Below are positions 10,757-22,784 of a stretch of DNA of 64,000 nt, in pieces. The first letter of the stretch is position 1, and each line of letters starts with the position of its first letter. The position numbers and the translations under genes are program-made. The stretch is from Ceratorhiza oryzae-sativae. Lineage: Eukaryota > Basidiomycota > Agaricomycetes > Cantharellales > Ceratobasidiaceae. Below the pieces are notes generated by a model. It worked only from the letters and a program-made list of their open reading frames with translations. It did not search any database and was not told the DNA's origin. The stretch is from the NCBI GenBank assembly GCA_030998015.1, contig JARWMV010000006.1, positions 186,001-250,000 of the forward strand. Reading direction: 5' to 3'.

Positions 10757-11013
10757 ACATCTACAGTATTAATTGAAGTTTATAGAAATCAAATGTATAG
10801 TTTATATCATATAGAAGCTAATTACAGGAAAGAGCGTGAGTGAGAGTAAAAAAGATGGGTTACGACGAGGCTCGCAGAGCCTGTATTTATACCCTATGAT
10901 TATAAGTGAGTCATATGCGATACTACTGCGCATATACTACGCATACACACTCAACTCGATTACTAACTCGTTCACATTCTAGATGATTCCAATACATACA
11001 TGAATCATCTACA
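10757..11013 (-). repeat. Probable solo LTR
   Basis: Read on the minus strand, the segment starts TGTAGATGATTCATG and has an internal inverted GATGATTC/GAATCATC. It has a TATA box (GGGTATAAATACAGG near 10890) and a leader rich in CTCTCACTCACG. It ends near CTGTAGATGT. This is the structure of a short LTR without internal region. The exact 3' end and target duplication are uncertain. Confidence 0.45.
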
Positions 11014-11792
11014 ACTTTTATATTACATCCAAACGCAGGGAGGAGCCGACTTGTGAGCTTAAAACAGATCAGGTATTCAGACGTCCAGGGGCGTTGAGGG
11101 TCACATGGTCGGATCTCATGATGATCAGCTATCTCAGTTTACACACCACGCATATCGGATCCCTACTGCTCATCTCACCAGCTTATGCATACAAGCGCAC
11201 CTGCACAACATAGAATGAAAGAGCGATATCATCGTTCCATTACTTCCACTGCGCGCATTCTGTAGAAATCAGTATTATAGACCGATTTCTAATATAAACA
11301 GATAGCTCCCCAGCTCGAGTTATCAGATCCGTAAGTAATTGTGTATTCGACAGAAACTGAACTTGGTGAGTTACTAAACGTTAGAGCGAAGCTTTTTATA
11401 CATGCGCGAGACAATAGAGAGCGCCACATTGTGTAACACATGTGCGATAAGTGAAATGCAAAGAGTTCATGTGAAGCACTTGTACAATAAAATACGAGAG
11501 AGAAATGAGTACGATTCTTACTGTTCGTCATATCGAAACACATTCGCTAGGCCATAGCTATTAAAGGCTGTTGTCTTTAACAAGGGGGGGGGGCTTGTTT
11601 GGCAGGCAGCAAGGGGTCCATAGGCTTTATCGTATAGTAGGCGCGAGGTGCAGGTGATCTTTTCTCTTCCCCTCTGCACCTTCGTGTTGTCTACATCAGT
11701 CACAGAATTCACAGACGTGTAAACTATTTTATTTATTTATAAGAAAATAAATCCGGACACAAGAGAAATCCGAATAACACATAGCACAAACG
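11014..11792. other. No gene recognised; 3' flank of the methyltransferase gene
   Basis: Short open frames only. A G-run lies near 11585-11593. An AT-rich TTTATTTATTTATAAG segment near 11732 may carry the polyadenylation signals of the minus-strand methyltransferase. Confidence 0.35.
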
Positions 11793-13052
11793 TCACATCT
11801 TTACTGCATGTATGCAATACCCCTTTAATAATGCACAGCTCTTGTGGTGTTTCGCCTCCTCAAGAGAGTGATTTATTAGCTTCTCCACTTCTTCTTCCGT
11901 TAGGCCAGTGTCCTTCAGCAGGCCAGCCATATCGTACAGCGATGTAGTGGTCATATACCTAAGGTATGGTGCTGTGGTGGCATCTATCAGATCCATGCAA
12001 GGTGATCCATCATGCGGGTACGCGGGAGCTGTGCCTGTTTTCAATTCTATATCTTTAAATCCCTTCTGACCCTTGCTCCAGACATCTGATTCGGGCTCCA
12101 GCCATTGGGGAATATGGTTGCACGCGTCTGGGTCGATGCCTATGCCAGATAGAAACTCTCGAATGCAGTTGAATAAATAATAACCGTGGGGGTTTGTCGT
12201 CTGTTTGGCGGGCACCGTAATGTCCTCGGGACCCCAGATGCCTGGATTCCAATCGTGTATAAATATGAGTCCTCCCGGACGAAGGACACGATAAACTTCA
12301 CGAAGCAGTTGACGATAATTTCTAACCTGAACCACGTTGCGTCACGTATGATTATTCAGTGTTATCAAAATAGTACTTACCACTTCCAGAATCATATTTA
12401 AAAACACTACGTCTTGCGATCCGTCCTCCAATAATAGCCCTTGCGTAAAGTCGTACACTTCAAACACAATGTTACGACATGGAACATGGGGCATCATCGG
12501 CACAACGTCGATGGTTCGAAATTTAACGTGGGGGAACTCAGCAGCCATGGCTTGTATCCTTCAATAAATTTCGGGTTGGGATTAAAATAAGCCAGTGGAT
12601 ATTCGTCAAATAGTTCAGACCTACCATGTACCAGTTCTCGTTCCCAGCTCCAGCGCTTGTCGTTCTCTGCTTTTGAGGGGAGCAAGCATCTCCTTCACAG
12701 GGCCAATGTAATCGCCCCCAAATACAGACTTGGCTACAAGATAGCGAGCGACGTATCGTCTAATGTTATCAGGAGGGAACCATTTGACAACATTCTCGCT
12801 CGCTGCCTGCTGGCGTCCGTGGTGCACAATAAAATATCCTGTTCAGGAATGGGAGTATTAACCACAGTCGCATCATAGAGCACTATGAACCCTCATCCTA
12901 CCGGGCAATTCGTCGGATTGAATAGTCATTTGAGATGACCCAGAATCTGATTCCGAATGGATTACAGATGGGGCGGACTGGGAGTTTGGACTCGGAATCA
13001 CGTGATAAACCAGCGCCTCAGTTTCAGGATCGTAATACGCGAAAACCCCCAT
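11793..13052 (-). CDS. SAM-dependent methyltransferase (LaeA/secondary-metabolite type)
   Basis: Four exons (13052-12902, 12838-12625, 12558-12381, 12326-11793), all GT-AG and in phase, give 358 aa. Residues about 115-125 are motif I of a class I methyltransferase (ALELGTRTGTW). An acidic strand end (FRTIDVVP), the post-motif QDVVFLNMILEV and the RVLRPGGLIFI motif follow. The start at 13052 gives a plausible but unconserved N-terminal 50 residues; a start inside exon 1 is possible. The usual GxGxG of motif I reads G-T-R-T-G here, an Arg replacing the second Gly. It probably methylates a small molecule; the substrate is unknown. A foldback element sits about 140 bp upstream. Confidence 0.85.
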
Positions 13053-13188
13053 GGTGGAGCACAGAAGATGGGAGGAAAGAAGAATTGGGTCAAAACACGC
13101 TCCTCTTTCACCTATATGTATTTCAGTTCCGGGGCTCTCCGCATTCTGAACCCGAATGATTGATTGACCCGTTGCTGGCGGTTGAAAT

Positions 13189-13345
13189 CTCGGCCAAAAA
13201 CCAATTTGCTGGGTAGAACCGCGGTTCCAGCTAAGCTGAACGAGCGCCCATTAGATCAAACTAGCACGTGCTACCGGCGCTCATTCAGCTTAGCTAGACA
13301 CAAGGTTCTAACTAGCACTAACTAGCCAATCGCCTTTTGGCTGTG
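13189..13345. mobile_element. Foldback MITE, copy 1
   Basis: About 157 bp, beginning CTCGGCCAAAAA, with inner inverted arms AGCTAAGCTGAACGAGCGCC and GGCGCTCATTCAGCTTAGCT, and ending TTTTGGCTGTG. The same design and words occur at 43424-43589. It lies in the probable promoter of the methyltransferase gene. Confidence 0.75.
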
Positions 13346-14557
13346 TCCCTTGTTCAATACAGCCAGCTGTTCCGAAACTCTGCGGGTGTATCTACTAATT
13401 GAGATACTCGAAACTCGACGTGTTGAAAAGCGAAGATCCCGTTGCGGTGCAGTTTCGGTAAGCCTAAATAAGATCTGTATAGTGGCGTATTGGTGTGTGG
13501 GGCTAATTGGCTGTGGCCCGTTTTCGTTTGCTTACACTCTTTGTCTCACGCACATATACCCACGTACACCCACATCTATTTGGAGTATTGCTTCATCTCA
13601 ATTCCAGGGTCATACCCCTATTTTTAACATGCTGAACACGTCATCATTATATAAAATACTGATTTTCGCCGAGGGGATTCGGACAATAGCTTTCACCGGA
13701 GCTCCATTTTCATGTGAATGTGTGCCTCGACTGAGGGATTGAATTACGAGTGGAGCAATGGGATTGGGGAACCAGCCCCCTGCATCGGCCGTGACGAAAA
13801 TCATTCGATCCGGCGATAAATATGCCAAAGTCGGAGCCGTCTCCAAATTTCATAGGCGTCTCGCATCATCGCTGGGTTTAAACTTGAACATCCAGTTTAA
13901 GCTTAGGCGATCTAATTCACTTGTGATGTTCCTTGTCGCTTCCACAGAGATGGTTTAGTTGGGTCGCAGATGTTCTGCAACCCACTATAGGACACGCTAA
14001 AAAAGGACAACAAGCGCCGTAATATGTTCCAACTCTTGTCTAGGTCGTTTGCTCCTCGTCTTCAGCTCCTCGCCACGGAACCATCATATTCCAGGTCTTG
14101 TCTGTAAGGAGTTCTTAGAGCGCAGCGGGACTTTAAAATTTTAGAGGGGGTTCCTCATGGGAAGGAGGACCATGCGATCCCAAGTTTCAGATCCCGTGAA
14201 GAAGGATATCCTAGCAACTTGAACTCGGGTAGTTATAGGAGTCTCAGTATGTAGAATCTCACTATGTTGAAGTCAATTCCCGGAAACGGTGCCCCTTTGG
14301 TTGGCATCCTCTGGTGCCAGCCTGGTCGATAGTAGACAGTTTGGAGGGGTTTGCGCCGATTTGGTTGTGCATGGCAAGCAGGCCAATTGCCCAATATTCC
14401 TGTAGCTCACCCAAGCCACCCCTCTCCCACACGCGTGCCGGATTTGTTGTCCTATACCGTAGAAAATTCCCTTTTTGGCACAGGAAACACAAATCTAGTG
14501 CATCCACGAATATGATTGAGACGAAAGAGCTGCACCTTCACTTTGATGTCTTATTGA
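13346..14557. other. No gene recognised
   Basis: Open frames of 78-155 codons occur on both strands (for example 13350-13742 and 14314-14781) but overlap one another and carry no motif. Possibly fragments of decayed genes; none is supported. Confidence 0.35.
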
Positions 14558-14914
14558 TTAGTTTTGATGAAATAGATACATGGTCGCGGAAGGACGAGGC
14601 AGGGAAAAGAATTGTGCTGACATGGCAAGGAGCCATGGCATTTGCAAGTCCGAACGGAGTGTTTGCGTGGCTAATTGAGTCTGCATTTCGCTTCTGTCGT
14701 AGGGGTTTTGAAGGGCCAGTGGCGTGTAGGATGGGATCACCGTTGTTGAGAGGTCTGGAAGTTGCGGCCGCGGCGTGTTAGGATGGTAATCGAGATATCG
14801 GAGCAGGATTTTCTTACCTTGGTCCTTATAGCCCGCCGTGTGCTCCTCCTTCAGTTCCAATTCCTGTAGTAGTCCAATCGACACCCATGGGTGAGTGGTG
14901 ATTGCGCGCCACAT
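14558..14914 (-). CDS. Hypothetical small protein, doubtful
   Basis: An open frame of 118 codons starts with ATG at 14914. A GT-AG intron (gtaaga..ttccag, about 14812-14754) would keep the frame and give roughly 97 aa. The product has no signal peptide, membrane segment or motif that I recognise. It may be an exon of a larger or decayed gene. Confidence 0.25.
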   Translation of the reverse strand: MWRAITTHPWVSIGLLQELELKEEHTAGYKDQGKKILLRYLDYHPNTPRPQLPDLSTTVIPSYTPLALQNPYDRSEMQTQLATQTLRSDLQMPWLLAMSAQFFSLPRPSATMYLFHQN

Positions 14915-15090
14915 ATATTAGATAAACTTGGGTCCAGTTGGTCATTCTCCGACACCAGTTTATTGGTACGTTACAAGGACAGATTTTTAGGACGCTGAAT
15001 CAATTGTGCGCGGAACTTTAGGCCATTTAAATTCAACAAAATGCCCGCTAATAGTCTACATATACTATGTAAAGTCCCATTCAAACCCCA

Positions 15091-16311
15091 CTAGAAGGAC
15101 AACTTGGCACCAGCGTTGGCGTTGACGAAAGACTTTACGTTTCCGACAGGCTGAAGTGAGTAGGCGTAGCCAACTGAGCTCCAGGACGCTACACACATTA
15201 TCAGACATCGGTAGTGAGGGGAAACGGCCCAAAAACGTACTTGATAGAGCACTATTGCTCTTGCCACCAAAGTCGTTGCCTGAAGCGTTGGCATAGCCAT
15301 TGTCGGTCGAGTACAGCGGTTTACCAACATTTTCAAATACGTTATTCTGCACTAGCAATTCAGCTCCAACACGAGTGTTGATACCATCATTGTTGTTCAA
15401 AAAGCTGTTGGCGGCTCGTTATTCTAAGTATCACACAAGAGGAATATATGCGTACTAGTTGTTAAAGATGTGGCCGTGACCGAATCGGAACGATGGTGTC
15501 CGGGAATTGAGATTCGCCAACTTGTTGAAGGCATAGGTTACTTGAATTCCCTTGTCTTCGCTCTGGTTGTTGTCAGAGTGTCCGATCAGCGATGCCTTCC
15601 AGTGGTCATGGAGGTAAGAGTTTGTGACAGTTACGGCGTAGCAGCCGTGAGTGATATCTAGGAGGCCATCATAGTAGTCCTTGTCATGATCGCGATCAGA
15701 CCAAAGTTCAACCGAATCGATCCAAACGCGGTTGGCAGCCTGGACGCCAATAGCATCGCCAGCGCTGGCAAGGACCTTGTTGATCTACGGTAATGTATGT
15801 AAACAACCCAGTATGCTATTTTAATTGCATGAGCGAATTCACCTTGAGGTTGCGAATAATGACGTTCGAGACGTTAATGACTCGAAGACCAACACCATTG
15901 AGAGCTTTCATATGAAATGCTTAAATTCGAAAATTGTGGAAGTACGCTCGCAGGACTTACTGGCGCCTGACTTTCCTAGGACTGATGTGTTGGCCGGAAC
16001 CTTGACAACCTCATTACCAGTAATAGTGCCCGAAATGATGACAACCTTGTTGCCGCTGGAGAGTGCCGACTTGAGAGCGGAGAGCGAAGTTACCGTTACA
16101 GGGCTGGCTGAGCCTCCACCACTTGTACTGAGTCAATGGAATCCAAACATGAATAAAGGAGATAAAGATGATAGTTGGGTTCAGCTTACCCTCCACTCAG
16201 AGTTGCATACCCAACGCTGGCCCTGTCACTGGTTGAAGCGCGTTTTTCGACAGGGTTGGCAGAGACGATACCAACACCAAAAGCGAGAACGACGACAGAT
16301 GTGAACTTCAT
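15091..16311 (-). CDS. Secreted pectate lyase, polysaccharide lyase family 1
   Basis: Six exons (16311-16190, 16127-15961, 15904-15843, 15784-15456, 15404-15241, 15188-15091) give 313 aa. Residues 1-19 form a signal peptide (MKFTSVVVLAFGVGIVSA), followed by a KR pro-site. The parallel beta-helix core shows the family landmarks: GVGLRVINVSNVIIRNLK; VWIDSVELWSDRDHDKD with the calcium-binding acidic residues; DITHGCYAVTV; and RTPSFRFGHGHIFNNY with the catalytic arginine. Pectate lyases cleave polygalacturonate in plant cell walls by beta-elimination using calcium. Length is typical. A TATA box (CATATAAATAC) lies about 90 bp upstream. No damage is seen. Confidence 0.95.
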
Positions 16312-16395
16312 TTGAATATTTAAACGCTCAAGCAATAATTGAAGTAGCAAACGAGTGTGCCAAGCAACTTGACGACGACTCCCCTCTTGTTGCCA

Positions 16396-16408
16396 TCGTA
16401 TTTATATG
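16396..16408 (-). promoter_or_regulatory. TATA box of the pectate lyase gene
   Basis: CACATATAAATACG on the minus strand about 90 bp before the ATG at 16311. A usual distance for fungal core promoters. Confidence 0.55.
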
Positions 16409-17555
16409 TGGTTGAGTCAAATGTTAGGAACTCGAGCGGTCCGGAGCAACAATGCCAGTGGACTGACGGGGATAAATGATAACATCAACGGGCCGGGATG
16501 ATGCAAACTAGCGGAATAAATTCTTCACAAGGCAAAAGGAAGATCGCATGCCGCTTTACGGCACACGAAGGGGAGTCAGGATGAGTCCACGTACACAGAA
16601 GGTCACTGGCATCCTTGGCTCAAATCCGAAGCAAACTTAAACCGTTCAATGAGGGACCGATCGTCATTCAAACTCGCGATTGGCTGTGCCATTGAGCAAG
16701 GGACTAAGGCCAGCTTGATACAACGCGGTCAGCACCATAGAGATGTTCCTAAGAAATTTGAGTCAATGCAATATCCCAAGATGACCATGGACGAAGATCT
16801 CAGCAAAAACGAATATCCAGCCGCCAGGAACATCAAGTAGTTTTGCTCGGCACGTGCCAAAGCACCAAGCCGACTTCATGACCGAAGCATCAAAGGGGCA
16901 GCCGAACCAAAATCTGACGACGGGTAGTGTGGTTGGAAGGAGCAATAGGAATATTATCGGCCTAAGCGAGTGACATCCAGTGACACTTGGTCTTTGGGAG
17001 GTCTTGGCATAGGACTCTACGGTAATATTGGCAAGTCGTAGTGTGTAGAGATAGTAAAAGAAGGGGGTATAGTCCGTTCGCAGGTGGTTCTCTACGATGA
17101 AAAACGGATGTTCCGAGAGCAAACGCCAGATTCGGAGCTACCCTCGGATCTCATACTCACAGCCCGTGATGGATTAGCTAAAATACACATTATCATAGCA
17201 CAACGAGAATGTCTTCTTTACGCATTAATCCTGATAAAACATTCCCAATAAACGACTATACCCCCAAAGTGGTGAAGGTCTTGATGGTGTTGGATAGGTT
17301 ATAGGCTCGGTATATCCTGCAGTTTCGAGTGCTCGATTAGGTTATGTTTAAATCAATAAAACTCGACGCAGGGCCAAATTTAGCTGCAAAGCTACTCAAC
17401 CCGGTACGCATACACTTCTCAAGTTTTAAGGTTCAATTGGACTTGATCGGATCCGGCATTTCAAATAGGTAAGCGCTGAACCAATGTGTGACGTCAAAAT
17501 TCTAGCAAGGCCCTCGGCTTGGCTACAACCTCAACCGCAATCGCAGCTGTGTACG
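16409..17555. other. Intergenic; no gene recognised
   Basis: Divergent spacer between pectate lyase (minus) and the phosphotransferase gene (plus). Open frames at 16649-16840 and 16763-17122 overlap antisense to each other and have no motif. Confidence 0.4.
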
Positions 17556-19354
17556 ATGGGGCTCCTGAATGGCTATATACCACAACGTTCTCTCGACGGG
17601 CTCAAAAAGTACAAGTATTCTGGCGTAGATAAGTACGGCATGGGTTATTCGTGGTGTTCGAAGGATAATGATATATACCTGTTCTAGGTCGCTGCTCAGT
17701 AACTACGTCCTTAATCCGTTCTGGAACCAGTTTGTTAAAATATGGCCTAAGACTATCGCCCCTAATATGGTGAGTGGATTGAGGTCGTAGTGAATGGATA
17801 CGTGTAATTTACTAATTTGCGCTGTTGTCGCAATTAGATCACCTTCCTTGGCCTTTGCCTTGTTCTGACTAATTTTGCGACATTGCTCTACTACGATCCA
17901 GCATATCTGACGGAGAAGGGCGGTGCCACCGGACCCCCCCAGTGGGTCTATTTTACGTGAGTGACGGGTCACTAGGTATTTCATTTACATTTTGACATGA
18001 CGAACGTGCGCAGTTGGGCCGCTGGACTGTTCTGGTATCAAGCGTTTGATGCCATCGATGGGTGCGCCAATGATTAGCATTGACTGCTGTTCACAAGATC
18101 TTAGTACTGTTTCGTAGAAAACAAGCTCGTCGTACTGGTATGGCCGGCCCGCTTGGCCAAATGTTTGACCATGGATGCGACGCAATGAACACCACCGTAT
18201 GCTTTTTTCATGTAGAGCTCGCCCATTTTATGCTAATCTCTGAACCACAGCTCGAAGTGATTTTGTGTTGTCGTGCACTCAACCTCGGTCGCTCCTGGTG
18301 GCCCATTAGCAGCCAAATTGCGACGCTCGCCAACTTTTATCTAACGACCTGGGAGGAATTCCACACTGGCACGCTTTTCCTGGGAGTGTTCTCCGGGCCT
18401 GTCGAGGGCATTATCATGATCGTCGTGCTCTATATCATCACCGGATTTTGTGGTAAGTTGTGCGGTTTTGGCCACCAACCCGGCGCAATTGAATGACGTC
18501 ACGACGTTTTCAGGAACACACTTTTGGGATAAGCCACTCGCATCATTCCTGCCAGGACTTTTGCATTCGTTCGTTGGTGAAACCCCTCTCAACGAAAGTT
18601 TCATGATTTTCGGTGCCTTTGGGTTGATCCTCAATATCGTCACATCGTATGTGGATTTTATCCGGCTTTGTATTCGTATTCATCCAGTGTTAGGTATATG
18701 AATGTCCGCGTGGCATGCCGCGAGAAAAAGATCCCTACGCTTACTCCACTTGTTCGCCTCCTCCCCTTTGTCGTTTCTACGGTTCTCCACCTCGTTTGGG
18801 TCGCAGCACCGCTTACGCCCGCCGCACATGCAACCTCGCAGCCCATCACACCTGTTGATAGCACTCTCAACCCGCACAAAGGATTCACGACCGTTCAAGT
18901 CGTCGAGGGCAAGGACTTGTTGCTCCATAGCCCTGCCTTTGTGCCTTTCCTGTGCATGTGGGGTTTGCAGTTTGCGCATCAGGTCGGGAGGATGATTTTG
19001 GCGCATGTGACCGGCCAGCCGTTCCCGATGTTTGACGTGGGCTGGGTCTGGGCAGCCGTGGCGGCCGCGGATGCGTGGAGCTGGAGACTTTTCGGAAGGT
19101 GAGCGTCGCTGATTCCTATTCTTGCGCTCGACGATTGAATTCCAAAATCGGGTCATGGGAAAACAGGCCCCTATCTGCACGCGGATCCGTTTCGATTTAT
19201 TCTCATCTCGCTCGCCGCATCGTTCTTGGCCTATGCGCGGTTCTGCATTGCGGTGATCAACGACATTACCAACTATCTCGGGATCGCGTGTTTCACGGTG
19301 AGGAAAAAGGACGAGAATGGGGTTTGGCGCGATGCTGTGAAAAAGGAGGATTGA
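17556..19354 (+). CDS. Cholinephosphotransferase/ethanolaminephosphotransferase
   Basis: Nine exons: 17556-17632, 17688-17769, 17838-17956, 18014-18061, 18118-18196, 18251-18452, 18514-18646, 18694-19098, then about 19167-19354. The CDP-alcohol phosphatidyltransferase signature is complete: D105, D108, G109, A112, R113, G122, D126 and D130. Many hydrophobic segments indicate an ER membrane enzyme that transfers phosphocholine or phosphoethanolamine from its CDP form to diacylglycerol, the last Kennedy-pathway step. The C-terminal exon (YARFCIAVINDITNYLGIAC) is clearly homologous, but its frame is off by one from exon 8 when the only AG (19166) is used. Either a base is missing in the assembly, the junction is non-canonical, or this copy is frameshifted at the end. 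Confidence 0.9.
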
Positions 19355-19570
19355 TGGGTGGATACGACCGGGATACGATCTGAACGAATACGACGGAATC
19401 ATGCCCCGCTTAGAATTGTATCATTCTGTATTCCCGTAACTGTTTCAATAGCAGATTGTGTATTCGTCGAGTCAAAGAATGCAGCTAGATATACATTTTG
19501 AATCTTCAGCAACATGAGATCACCATATATGTACAAGGAACACACGATTCGTTGGATTGATAGATTGGCT

Positions 19571-20787
19571 TTACGCGTCGGAATCGGAATGGGGAGTTTC
19601 ACCGGCCTGAGACAAGGCTTTGGGAGGCGGCAGCACTAGACTACGTGGTCGGAAACCCTTGAATCCACCGTGTTCGCCTGCTCGCCTCGACCGCCCGGTA
19701 CGAGCATCGGAGGTCTTTCTAACTCGTGTGCCAAGTCCTTCGGACACGCTGAATGTGAATGGCACGCCTAGTTCAACTCCTCCACTCGAGCCGGAAGTTT
19801 CGATAGTCCGGGACGAGAGAGAACTGGGTGCTAGATTCGAAGCCGGAACAACCGAAGGAGCTAGGTCAAAAGGCATGAGTGTTTTGCTTCGCGTTTCGGC
19901 AAACGGGAGGCCTTACCTCCCGAAGATTGCGAAGATACACTCGTTGTCTCAACCGAAGATGAAGGCAGAGGCAGAGGCTCCCTCGGGGGCGGGGTAGCCG
20001 ACGTCTGGCTGACGTTATCCATCATGTCAAGCTTCAGCCTGGAACCCCTCTCGTACTTGACGGCCTCGCGCCTCGAGGCGACCTCGGCAAACTTTTCGAA
20101 CCCGAGGATCTGGGCCTCGTCCACGCTGATGGGCTCCTCGCGCCAGCACAGATCGTCCAGCGCGGGTCCCATCCATGACGTGATACCGCAATCACGCGAG
20201 AGAGCGAAACGCTCGATCGCCTGCAGGGTGCGCTTTTCGAGGTTTTGGATCGCGTATTCACGGAGGGTGCGGTGTTTGAAGGTCGTGGCGAAGCGAAGGG
20301 CAGCTTTGAGAGTTCCAGAGGTGAAAGTAGGTTGTTCGTAGCCGCTTTGTGGATGGATCATGCACAGCGTTGGTGGGCCGGTGCGTGTGGTGATTGGATA
20401 GAGGTGACTTACGACGAATACAACACAGCGAGCATCCTGCGGAAATCGTCCGAGCTTGTGGTAAGATATATTGTCTTGCGTCCTTCGCCATCCTTTTGCG
20501 CGTCTTGGAGCGTGTTCCTTAGATCTTCAAACTCTCTCAGCTTGAACTCGTGCACTCGGAACAAAGACTGGTCGATCTGCAGGATGTCGGGGAATCCAAC
20601 CGTCTGGCCACACGGAAATAGACATATAGCATACCTGTACAGTCACATTTCCGTCGTCAAAGTTGTAGCTCGAGTCGGCTTGTGGTTCTTCTCCCGGCTG
20701 CTGTGGCGGCCCGGCGCTACTGATTGGGGTGGAGAGGTTCGAAGCCGACACGCTGGTGGTATCGCGTTTCTTGGTGGTTCCACCCAT
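19571..20787 (-). CDS. BTB/POZ-domain protein 1
   Basis: Four exons (20787-20635, 20576-20413, 20344-19917, 19860-19571) give 344 aa. The BTB fold starts at YNFDDGNVTVQ, continues through SLFRVHEFKLREFEDL, and reaches LKAALRFATTFKHRTLREYA. A tail motif common to the five BTB genes here follows (LSRDCGITSW, then REEPISVDEAQILGFEKF). The last 120 residues are Ser/Pro-rich and probably disordered. Introns 1 (phase 0, after NVTVQ) and 2 (phase 2, in LYSS) are at the same places as in the other four. BTB domains mediate protein interaction, often as cullin-3 adaptors; here the partner is unknown. Confidence 0.85.
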
Positions 20788-21217
20788 TGCTGGCGAGGAG
20801 AATAAACGTGAGCAGGCTGAACATGCGCGTCGACCTGTGGTGCTCACACGCGACGCTCAGTGGGGCTGGGTGGCCTGGGTGGAGCTGGAGACTGGCGAGG
20901 ACGGATGCGGAGAGCGAGTCGACCTGGTACGAGCTGTCCCAACCTTGGTCCGAGTTGACAGATGGGGCGACACTCGCAGTCACACTCTCGTGCATGTGGT
21001 GGGCCAGAGTAGCCACTCGCTGGAGTGGCGGCCGTGATAACACCCTAATAACCACCAACACAGCCTCGCCACGCGGTCTGGCCATAAATGCGTCGCTTCA
21101 CATGCTCATTCGGGACTATGCGTCCTTTGTATTCATACATTTACGATTACGCTGTTTCATTTATAGGCCGTTACCCTTTTTGGAGACCGCCAAACCTCGC
21201 GTTTAGCTCTGAAAGAA

Positions 21218-22261
21218 TCAAATGGACGAGGTGCTTGGAGTGGCCAAGGCCTTTCGCACACTGAACCGCACCGTTCGGCAGCATGAACCGCAAATACAAA
21301 CTTTTCTTATCCCTTTGATGTCTCCTGAGATTTTAGCCCGCTTCGCAGCCCGCTCCTCAACCAACGGCTCAATTGGATCGAGCGATGGGGCTTGGGAACC
21401 AGATGGTAGAGTGCTTGGACCTTCGCTGGACTCGGTGCAGAAAGGGTCCTTCGACGCGTTGAGTATTTTCCCATATTGCTCCCTCAGATTCACTCGTTTT
21501 GCCAGCGGAAGCTTGTTGTACTCCTCGATAGAAGGTCCGGCCAACATCCGCCGGCGCAATTTCGATTCGCGAAGGCCAGTGATAGACACGGCCGAGTCGA
21601 CCCCGAGAATGTGAAATTCTTCCGAGGTCAACGGTTCGTCACGGTTGACTAGTTGCTCGATCGCCATGTCTTTCCACCGCACGATGTCCAATTCTCGGCC
21701 AATGCGTAGACATTCGACGGCCGGGAGGGCTAGGGCCTCGAGTTTAATGGTAGCAAACGATCGCAACGAGGGATGGTCGAAATTAGTTGCTATTCGTAGC
21801 ACCGAGATGAGGGTTGGTGCATCGAGGGATAGACTATCGGCCAGGTGCAGGCTGGATGATCATGTGAGTACTGCTTCTGCAAGAAAAGATGCAGACACTG
21901 AGTCACATACGGGATATATAATAACTTGAATGTATGAGAAAAATCATTGGGGTTGCCTGGAAGTTCGATGAGGCCCGAAAAACTTTCGCTTTTCACGAGA
22001 GGTTTGATTTTGCGAAAGTCTTCTAATTTATACCGGTGTATGTGGAACACCCGCTTTTCTACCTACGTATTAACCATGTGAGTCCTGGTCGAGGTGGTTT
22101 GAAAAAGGTCACACTCTCACCAAAACATGGACATTGGAATCAGAGAAACGAAATTCTTCGTCTTGGGTGATGCTGTCGGACAAAGTTGTGCGCTTGATGC
22201 TAACTAGCTCCAAACTATTGTCAGAGCTCGATTCGAGCTGGGTGTCGAACATACTCGACAT
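21218..22261 (-). CDS. BTB/POZ-domain protein 2
   Basis: Exons 22261-22121, 22062-21911 and 21851-21218 give 308 aa. The BTB region runs from FRFSDSNVHVL through VFHIHRYKLEDFRKIK to LISVLRIATNFDHPSLRSFA. The family tail has RIGRELDIVRWKD, then NRDEPLTSEEFHILGVDS. The end contains a CICGSC motif and basic residues. Phase-0 and phase-2 introns match those of the neighbour downstream. It lies in tandem, same strand, 430 bp upstream of BTB protein 1. Function beyond protein binding is not visible. Confidence 0.85.
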
Positions 22262-22784
22262 CAAGCGTGTCGGTATGTATCAAGAGGTAGGGATGGCGGA
22301 GCTGACGTTCTCGCCTGGCTTTATACTCCAATTCTCGAGATCGTTAGATGAGGATAGGAGACCGAGGAGAGGGGCTAGATAGAAGATGCCTCGCAGCATG
22401 GAAATCGGGCGGATAATGGAGGCGCATACACCTGGTTAGTTTGATCGCACCCTCAAACCAGACGGAATCGAGGACGCATCTCATCTCCCGATCCGATCCA
22501 TCCACAACTGCCGTGAGCCGCGTCCTTAGATTACTCAAAGACATGGGGTGCTGCTAGCTGAGATGAATGGAGTGCATTCTCGCTTCGATCTCATGTCTAT
22601 ACCCCTACACGGAATGACGAGCAGAAATAGGAGAAGCACAAGGATAAATGATGACGACGATATTATAGGACATTATCATACAAACGTGAGTACTGTTCAA
22701 GAACCGGGGCTAATGGCCCCCGGTTGCAGTGCTATATGCAATTCGTTAGTTGAGCTTCATTTCAATGAAAATGAAATCACTGTC

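Noticed and set aside
15825..16304. 159-codon plus-strand open frame
   Set aside because: Antisense to pectate lyase exons 1-3, which carry the signal peptide and conserved beta-helix sequence.
18680..19402. 240-codon minus-strand open frame
   Set aside because: It is the complement of phosphotransferase exon 8, which encodes conserved membrane segments.
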